The notes beneath the pieces were generated by a model. The model had not been told where the DNA came from. It ran no database searches and saw only the letters and a list, made by a program, of their open reading frames with translations. 64,000 nt of DNA, taken from assembly GCA_949987565.1 (NCBI GenBank), contig OX465103.1, positions 7,170,225-7,234,224 of the forward strand. The letters are read 5' to 3'. Every line of letters starts with the position of its first letter. Positions within the stretch are counted from its first letter, which is position 1. Positions 56,728 through 64,000 of this stretch are shown in pieces. The position numbers and the translations under genes are program-made. The DNA comes from Luidia sarsii. Its lineage: Eukaryota; Echinodermata; Asteroidea; Paxillosida; Luidiidae.

Positions 56728-57861
56728 TTCCCTGTCTTCAGAAATCAAAATCAAATCTTGGTCTCTGGTGTGAATCCTGAAAATGTAAACAACTCCCAAT
56801 TATCTTGAAAAAACTTTCCAGTTACAGTACTGGTCAGATTACTGGTGCCCCCTGAAAACACGATCAACGTGTCCGTGCGGTGGGCTCCCCACAGCACGAT
56901 GTGACAAACACGTAGCATGCTCTAGAGTCTAGACTTTTAGCAGCCCCGATGCACGTGAGGGACATACACACAAAGCACACAAGGGACGACTGTAATAAAG
57001 ACTTTGCAATGTATCCATTGACCCGCCTGCCTGCTGGCTGTATACGTTACGCAACACATTGGTGGGGTCTTATTCCGCCGTCACGGTTTTGGCTCATTTT
57101 CACAATCACCAGGCACAAATTCATCGAAACCAGATGACCATGCATCATGTGAGTGGAACATGAAGACGATCATCGTGCATTGGGAAACCAGTAATATGGC
57201 CAGTAGGCCTACTGTGGTTAGTACTAGAGTTATGAGGTACCAAACAAATAAACACATTTAAAATGTATAATTATATCATATATTTTTTATAATTAATAAT
57301 CAGACAAAACCATGATTTAATTGCCTGAAAAGCTTGAGATCCCACCAGATCATTTAATTGCTGTATTGCTAAGGTTTTTAAGAAGCTTTTGTTTAATGGT
57401 GACATACACCAAAGCCAGATGCAAATCCAAAGCTGCAGTAATTGAAACGGTCCACAGATGGAATTAGGACAGGCCGGATGGCCTTCGGGTCAACACTAGG
57501 GCGACGTGCATCTCTTAAAATAAAAATGATGTGTACTGAGCCAGATCATAACAGGCACTAGCAATAAATCACATGCCAAATTGGTTCCTGCCCTGTGAGC
57601 AAAGTGATGAATTTCTCGGACTGCGTTTTCTGCTAACTGGCGTCCATGTAGGTATGCAGGAGGATGGAATATTATTTGTGGCCATTCCATGTCCACGTGA
57701 AAGCTCATCATTCAATCGAGTGTCCAGCTGAATACCAACACACATTACTATGGTCTGGCAGAAGAAGGTCATACAGACCAGAGGAGACTTGGGAGAGTGA
57801 CGTCTCCCAGCACTATCTGGTGTGAACTTCATTCCCAGCGTGGCATTAATTTGACTGAATC
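56728..57861. other. 3' flank of GLYCTK, no further gene recognised
   Basis: Contains the candidate poly(A) signal, a CACAGCACGATGTGACAAAC region, and a 400-bp moderately coding-like stretch (57490-57900) without recognisable motifs on either strand. Confidence 0.45.
56994..56999 (+). promoter_or_regulatory. Candidate poly(A) signal of GLYCTK
   Basis: AATAAA about 270 nt after the GLYCTK stop, in otherwise unique sequence. A plausible 3' UTR length for this gene. Confidence 0.45.
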
Positions 57862-58224
57862 TTAAAGACCCAATACGACATTGGGAAGATCGGAAAGCAT
57901 TCAATGCGCACAGATTTCCTTCTCATTTACACAGTTTGTAGATGGCCATGATAGAATTATCATGTTGAAATCTTACGGTCTGGCATGGGATGAGAAATCT
58001 TCACTCAACCATTGACAAGTAGTTTATTACTCAAGAGTGGTAAGCTATTTCTTACGCTACAGAGCGGCGCGAAAATTGTGACGGTTGTTTGCCCTTTTCT
58101 ACTTTCTCAGATAACCATTTTGAGCTAAAACCTTCGCAGGATTTCTTTTTTGGAATGTTTAATGGTTTAACACACAAACTGTGGCAATCATTTGACTTTT
58201 ACCAATGTTGTATAGGGCCTTTGA
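57862..58224. mobile_element. TTAA-type MITE downstream of GLYCTK
   Basis: TTAAAGACCCAATACGACAT at the left and ACCAATGTTGTATAGGGCCT at the right, with the shared interior; about 360 bp. The right TTAA is lost. Confidence 0.65.
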
Positions 58225-59742
58225 GAACACCAACAAATTGTTGCAAACTGCTTTAATACAGTACTTACTTTAAAATGACCCAAAACGTTAACTTTGAAAC
58301 ATTTAGATGGCCTGACACTGCAATCCTAGGCGAGACTGTTCTCAAATGCAAAATGTAAGGAGTACTGCGCAAAACATTCATAATACATTATCAGGGCTTG
58401 AAACGAAAGGAGCGCGCTCGCGCTCCTCCGCGCTCCTTAATGTTTTCCAAGGAGAGCAAAAAAGAGCGCTCTCTACAAATTTAACGAGAGCATTATGATT
58501 TTTAAAAAAACGTGAAAGTTTAATCACCTTTGGTTTTTTTCTTTCTTTTTTTCCACATGAGTTAAAAGCGCCAATGATTTGTGTCAGAAATTTAAGACAT
58601 TTGCCAACCAAATCTGCTCTAAAAACGGCTTTTGGGACCGTACTCGTCGTGATTTACATTGAGTTGAGGCTGATCGAGTTATTTTGCCATCAGAACACTG
58701 CACAGGCATAAATAGCACTGCCAGAAACAACTGACTGGCTAGACAGCTTGTAGCCGATGTGAAGATTCATACAGATCAAACTTCATCATAAATAACCACG
58801 GAACAAGCTCAAAAATAAAGGAATTAACAAAACTGATCCCCAATCATCAAACATGTACATTTTCACAAGGCAAGATGTCATTTGTAAAACAATAAAAATC
58901 CAGCTCACAAAACATATTGGTGATATACAAACATATTGGCAATCAAACCATATACTCTTATTCTTACTCAAATTTAAAGTTCTTTTCCATAACAAGCAAG
59001 GCGTGAATACTAACTTGTTGGGTGTATCAAAACCACTTTAAAATTTTGATCAATGTCTGGATATGCCAAAAGTCACGTCTCGGTCTATACCTACATCACA
59101 ACTTAGACAGTGTATCTATGTACCACCAACTGTATGTTTTAGCACAGGAAGACTCACTTTTCCATACAAATGCTGTAGCAATAGCTACTGGTAGTACTTT
59201 CCTTTTTTCTCTCAAAATGATGCATTCAAATTTGATTACTTATTTCGGTGTTGAAGACTTGAGGGTAAAGATTACCTGATCGAAGCTACCCAAACTGTAC
59301 CTTAGTCTGGAAGACCATGAAAGCTCCACGGATGGTCAAATTGAATTTCGGAGGTGAGATTTCAGAGTCTGGCTTCAGATATGGACAGCCTCTTGTGACA
59401 AAAAAAAACACCCACCCTACAACGAATACAAATTTGGCCCGGAGCAGGTTTGGAATGCAGACAGTAAAGGTACATCCACATGACAGAGTTTGGCAGGAAG
59501 CATACAGTACCGCAATCTGGATTCTGGAAGCTATCTGTATTGTGAATGACTGTAATGTCCAGCCGGTGAGTACAATGACAGTCACAACACCGTTCAGTCC
59601 GTTTTGGCGTGCTGCTTACGAGATAGACCCTCCTTAGACCTTTCATTGAAAACCAAAAATGAAGTGAATACAAAGAAAACTGTTGCAAAATGCTCACCGA
59701 CTAAAATAACCTGCAATACATAAACCTCAAAAGTTGGACGTT
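58225..59742. other. Intergenic, one exon-like segment
   Basis: GGAGCGCGCTCGCGCTCCTC near 58410 is a CpG-rich compound palindrome. A 105-bp plus-strand exon-like frame is at 59461-59565 (see findings). Otherwise AT-rich. Confidence 0.4.
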
Positions 59743-59945
59743 TCGATCCTAGCAGGACCTTTCTCAAAGGCAAAGTGATTACAAATTGTATACAGAAAAT
59801 CAAACAAATAAAGGAAAAACTGACTGGGATCTTTTGAAAAAAAATTGAAAAATGACTTGGACCCAAGACCTCTGGTTTTGACAAAGCAGTACTTGAGCTA
59901 TCCAGCCCGTAGTTGGCGGCCTTCCCCAATGGTCAACTATCCTTG
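59743..59945 (-). mobile_element. tRNA-derived SINE, family 1, minus orientation
   Basis: Read on the minus strand: GATAGTTGACCATTGGGGAA, GGGCTGGATAGCTCAAGTAC, AGAGGTCTTGGGTCCAAGTC, then the tail AAAGGTCCTGCTAGGATCGA. Confidence 0.65.
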
Positions 59946-60217
59946 CAAGAGCCCTTAACCGACAAAGATAAACGGAACACACCCAATATCTCAATAATCA
60001 AATGCACATTACCTTTGTCTTTTGGGAGAATTCTGACCACCTAACAAATACAAGAAAGAAGGAAGAAAGAAATGTAAGCTTGGGCATCATCTCTGGTGTT
60101 TAATTTAAAGCAGCATGTTTCACTGCACTAGAATCACAAGTAATCGGCCATCTTTAATTGCATCCCATCATGCCACACTCAAGAATTACATCATTGATAC
60201 TAAAATATAGAATCCTA

Positions 60218-60732
60218 AGGCCTTTTCATACTATGAATGTCCGATCCATGTCAAAATCTACAAAAATCTACCAAATCTTACCGTGTTGAATTCATAAAAT
60301 TTCAACACGGGTCACTTTCGTTCCATTTTCACACTACTCACCGCAACTTGCTCGACACGTGTAACGTTTCGACCCGTGTATTGCGCGTTCGTTTCACAAC
60401 TACATCGCGTTTTTCAACTGGATAGGCCTTATCTTATACAATCAGAAAATCCCCCATGCCATATCACTACAGTGTGATGCTGCCATGCATGCACTCGGCC
60501 GTTACGTTACACGGGTCGAACTCAACCCAGAGATGTTGACACTATGGCTTTCAACACGTGTCGGACTTCTCAACACGGGTCGAATGCTCTCAACCCACCT
60601 CCCGAGCAGGTTTTTTTTTTTTTACACGTGTCGACACCATGTTGAAATCGTGCAGTGTGAAATGCTCAGTCTACACAATGTAGTTCACACGGGTGATACC
60701 CGTGTCCAACACGGAGATTTTTGAAAAGGCCT
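60218..60732. mobile_element. MITE-like element dense in ACACGGGT/ACACGTGT motifs
   Basis: Ends AGGCCTTTTCA / TGAAAAGGCCT-like. About nine ACACGGGTCGA, ACACGTGTCGA or ACCCGTGT motifs in 515 bp. No coding frame of note. Confidence 0.5.
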
Positions 60733-60828
60733 CAATACTGGCATAATCCAGTTACAACTTTCTCCAACAACGGAGACTCGATTCCCACTCCCAGGGACGA
60801 GGGGCGAGGAGGGAAATGGAGTGCCAAC

Positions 60829-61030
60829 CTTGCAGCATGAACGTCTTGGAGATGTCTTTGCCGTAGAGCGTCCACGCTATGCGAATGAGGAGGACCAGTA
60901 TCGCCAGCGTGTAGACAAGCCACCAGCACACCCGCGTCTGGAAGTCGTCCGAGTACCACAGCTCCTTCAGAAGACCCAGCACTCTCCAGACGTGCCGGAC
61001 CAACTCGCTGCCACTTCCCTTGCTTGTCAT
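60829..61030 (-). CDS. First coding exon of an unrecognised small membrane protein gene (partial)
   Basis: An open frame starts at an ATG in the context GCAGATGAC and runs 67 codons to a possible donor (CAAG|GTTGGC, phase 1). The peptide begins MTSKGSGSELVRH, continues LLKELWYSDDF, and has one strong hydrophobic segment at about 36-54 (CWWLVYTLAILVLLIRIAW), then TLYGKDISKTFMLQ. There is no obvious signal peptide. Codon use is GC-rich at third positions, as in the neighbouring genes, unlike the AT-rich flanks. The gene would continue leftward, toward GLYCTK and tail-to-tail with it, but I could not find the next exon. I do not recognise the family. The GCAG before the ATG could itself be a splice acceptor, in which case this is an internal exon. 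Confidence 0.55.
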
Positions 61031-61194
61031 CTGCACCTCACACAATTGAAACACAGGCTTTGAATTCGTAAATTCTTCTGTACATTTTTTTTCTAGTCGT
61101 GTGCAAAGTTTGCAGTCTTCTTACTGTATTATCAGGGGCCAATTTCACAGAGCCGCTAAAGCGCCAAAATTTGCTTTTTAAAGCACAAAAAGTC

Positions 61195-61608
61195 TAGTCT
61201 GAGTAACTTGGACCCTACAAGTCACCCCCTTTTTTTTATTAAAAATTGAAATTTGGAGGATCAGGTGACTCGTGACTGTAGGGTCCAAGCACGACGGGTA
61301 ATTCTGCGCTTAAATCTTGACTTTGACGGCGAGTTTATCATCTATACTCATTCTGCTTTGCGAACGTCGAAAAGGTTTATTTGAATCTGTGATTCTCACT
61401 GAATCCTCAATGGGCGTGTGGAACAGTTTCACGGGTGTTTTGGCCTATTTGGGGGGAAATCTGGGGATTTCGGAAGGTTTTTTTTTTTCAAAGTCCCGAT
61501 TCAATTACCCGTCGTGCTTGGACCCTACAGACACCCCATCCTCCAAATAACAAATTTTGCAAATACATTGTAAAAGGGTGACTTGTCAGGTCCAAGTTAC
61601 TCTGACTA
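61195..61608. mobile_element. TAGTCCGAG-family MITE, long form
   Basis: Starts TAGTCTGAGTAACTTGGACC, ends GTCCAAGTTACTCTGACTA, with an internal pair GGGTCCAAGCACGACGGGTA / TACCCGTCGTGCTTGGACCC. CAAAAAGTC lies next to the left end and 7 nt past the right end. Confidence 0.65.
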
Positions 61609-61668
61609 CAATTTACAAAAAGTCAGGATTCATAAAATTAAAAACATAGTGATAGTCATACATAGGAT

Positions 61669-62559
61669 TAGTTGCGGTAACCGTAACCCTCATCCTCCCG
61701 AAGGTCGGAGACCTGAGGGTTACGGGAACGTATGTACAAAATTATAGCGAGGTTTTTGTTTTTACCATTTTGGAAACACCACTGTCCCGATCGCCCCCTT
61801 TTTCGACCCTTTTGAAAATCGCCACACACAATCTAAGGACATGTACTTGATCCCAAATGTATACTGAATGTGATCAGATAACTCAAAACATCGTGGGTAA
61901 AATACTTTTCCGAAAAACGGGCAGAAACTCACCAAAATACTGTCTGTAAATGTCCCGTCAACGTCTCCGCCAGGTTCGGAATCCGAACCTGGCGCCTCGA
62001 CCAATCAGCGCTTAGTCTCGTGACGTATATCCCGCACGACGGCTATTTGCTGTTTCGCAATAACAGTCCACACTCGTGGTGCGCGCGCAGGTCATCGTCC
62101 TGTGAAGAGCCGACTGGTACTGTATACAACCATGGATATGCGCGCGCACCACGAGTGTGGACTGTTATTGCGAAACAGCAAATAACCGTCGTGCGGGATA
62201 TACGTCACGAGACTAAGCGCTGATTGGTCGAGGCGCCAGGTTCGGATTCCGAACCTGGCGGAGACGTTGACGGGACATTTACAGACAGTATTTTGGTGAG
62301 TTTCTGCCCGTTTTTCGGAAAAGTATTTTACCCACGATGTTTTGAGTTATCTGATCACATTCAGTAAACATTTGGGATCAAGTGCATGTCCTTAGATTGT
62401 GTGTGGCGATTTTCAAAAGGGTGGAAAAAGGGGGCGATCGGGACAGTGGTGTTTCCAAAATGGTAAAAACAAAAACCTCGCTATAATTTTGTACATACGT
62501 TCCCGTAACCCTCAGGTCTCCGACCTTCGGGAGGATGAGGGTTACGGTTACCGCAACTA
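61669..62559. mobile_element. 891-bp foldback transposon, copy 2
   Basis: Nearly identical to 16011-16900, with only scattered substitutions visible. Flanked by ACATAGGAT on both sides, a perfect 9-bp duplication. The high identity implies recent movement. Confidence 0.85.
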
Positions 62560-62568
62560 ACATAGGAT

Positions 62569-63000
62569 CAGCTTGCCGACCCGAACTTCATCTTTGTTTC
62601 GTAATTAGTAAAGAATAGTGGAATACAAGTCAGAATCAATTCAGATTGCATCATATTCATAATGACGTTTGTACTGTAATTAACTTACTCATTTTACAAG
62701 TTCAAGTTCAACTTCAAGTTGTAATACTAGACCAAACTGAACCTGGCCCTAAATTTGGGCCTGAATTTCGGCTGGCCTGCCCGTAAAGCGCTACGGTGTC
62801 CCATACATGACACACAATATTTGAATTGAGTTTTTGATAGTTTAAAAATAAAAAAAGAGAGAAATTGTACTGCAACGTTGTGATAACATGCTTCTATACA
62901 CAATCAGCTTGAATACTTGGTTTTTTTTCACAAAAACCTATATTTTCCAGAAAAAATGAATCTCCAGGATTTGACTTCAAAATAAAACGAATCTGGAATA
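62569..63000. other. No gene seen
   Basis: AT-rich sequence between the foldback copy 2 and the satellite; no repeats recognised. Confidence 0.5.
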
Positions 63001-64000
63001 CTCCTCTTTTGGAAAAGTGAGTGTACCCTACGCATTCCACTTAAACCTAATAAATTTGATATCATCTAAAAGAGTACAAGATTCTACAGAGGATGTAGGC
63101 GTTCCCGAGTTCATTGGTGTAACCATACTTTCAGCCTAACAAATTTAACCTTGACCAAAATCCACTTTCGGTCATAATCTCGCTAAACGCTAATATACAT
63201 TTTGCTGAGAGTTCCAAATACTCCTCTTTTGGAAAACTGAGTGTACCCTTCGCATTTCACTAAAACCTAATAAATTGGATATCATCTGAAAGAGTACAAA
63301 ATTCTACAGAGGATGTAGGCGTTCTCGATTTAATTGATGCAACTGATCATTCAGCCTAACAAATTTAACCTTGACAAAAATCCACTTTCAGTCATAATCT
63401 CGCTATACGCTAATATGCATTTTGCTGAGAGTTCCAAATACTCCTCTTTTGGAAAAGTGAGTGTACCCTACGCATTTCACTAAAACCTATTAAATTGGAT
63501 ATCATCTGAAAGAGTACAAGATTCTACAGAGGATGTAGGCGTTCCCGATTTAATTTATGCAACCGATTATTCAGCCTAACAAATTTAACCTTGACCAAAA
63601 TCCACTTTCTGTCATAATCTCACTATACGCTAATATACATTTTGCTGAGAGTTCCAAATACTCCTCTTTTGGAAAAGTGAGTGTACCCTTCGCATTTCAC
63701 TAAAACCTAATAAATTGGATATCATCTGAAAGAGTACAAAATTCTACAGAGGATGTAGGCGTTCCCGAGTTCATTGGTGTAACCATACTTTCAGCCTAAC
63801 AAATTTAACCTTGACCAAAATCCACTTTCGGTCATAATCTCGCTAAACGCTAATATACATTTTGCTGAGAGTTCCAAATACTCCTCTTTTGGAAAAGTGA
63901 GTGTACCCTACGCATTTCACTAAAACCTATTAAATTGGATATCATCTGAAAGAGTACAAGATTCTACAGAGGATGTAGGCGTTCCCGATTTAATTTATGC
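63001..64000. repeat. 220-bp satellite array, 4.5 copies to the window edge
   Basis: CTCCTCTTTTGGAAAA recurs at 63001, 63221, 63441, 63661 and 63881, an exact 220-bp period. Copies 3 and 5 are identical over the visible 120 bp; copies 2 and 4 share CCCTTCGC and ACAAAATTC in the first half, so the array has a dimeric 440-bp order. The array continues beyond the window. Confidence 0.95.

Overview
The window is nuclear DNA from an animal. It holds spliced genes with canonical GT/AG introns, vertebrate-like exon structures, tRNA-derived SINEs, many small DNA transposons and very abundant TACATGTA and TACTAGTA simple sequence. The repeat style and the gene order suggest a marine invertebrate deuterostome (echinoderm, hemichordate or amphioxus-like); the sequence alone does not fix the species.

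Four complete protein-coding genes can be assembled exon by exon. From left to right they are NIT1 (deaminated glutathione amidase, minus, 11336-15138, 6 coding exons, 313 aa); a PPM1H/J/M-type PP2C phosphatase (plus, 21595-32619, 8 exons, 504 aa); WDR82 (minus, 42767-50552, 8 exons, 315 aa); and GLYCTK, glycerate kinase (plus, 52637-56727, 5 coding exons, 511 aa). A fifth, incomplete minus-strand gene begins with one exon for a small membrane protein (60829-61030). NIT1/PPM1 and WDR82/GLYCTK are head-to-head pairs; PPM1/WDR82 and GLYCTK/membrane gene are tail-to-tail. From memory of the human map, PPM1M(+)-WDR82(-)-GLYCTK(+) is also the order and orientation at 3p21, so this looks like an ancient linkage block.

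The genes are not one pathway. NIT1 and GLYCTK are metabolic repair and carbon-salvage enzymes, PPM1H/J/M is a cytosolic Ser/Thr phosphatase, and WDR82 is a nuclear scaffold of H3K4-methyltransferase and PP1-termination complexes.

The rest is repeat-rich. 1-11300 is intergenic: a 1.6-kb polypyrimidine tract, a deleted LTR retrotransposon, a 1-kb DNA element and a 39-bp minisatellite. 15200-21500 between NIT1 and PPM1 holds foldback and hairpin transposons and a CpG-rich candidate promoter. Many introns carry their own minisatellite, several beginning at or close to the 5' splice site and some open in the flanking exon's frame. 33000-42700 is an intergenic transposon patchwork. 56700-64000 ends in a 220-bp satellite array that runs off the window.

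The most interesting signals are the conserved gene triplet; an intron in the phosphatase gene whose donor-like minisatellite is wholly open and in frame; a minisatellite apparently grown from a piece of a SINE; and foldback/hairpin transposons with terminal TAG and 9-bp target-site duplications.
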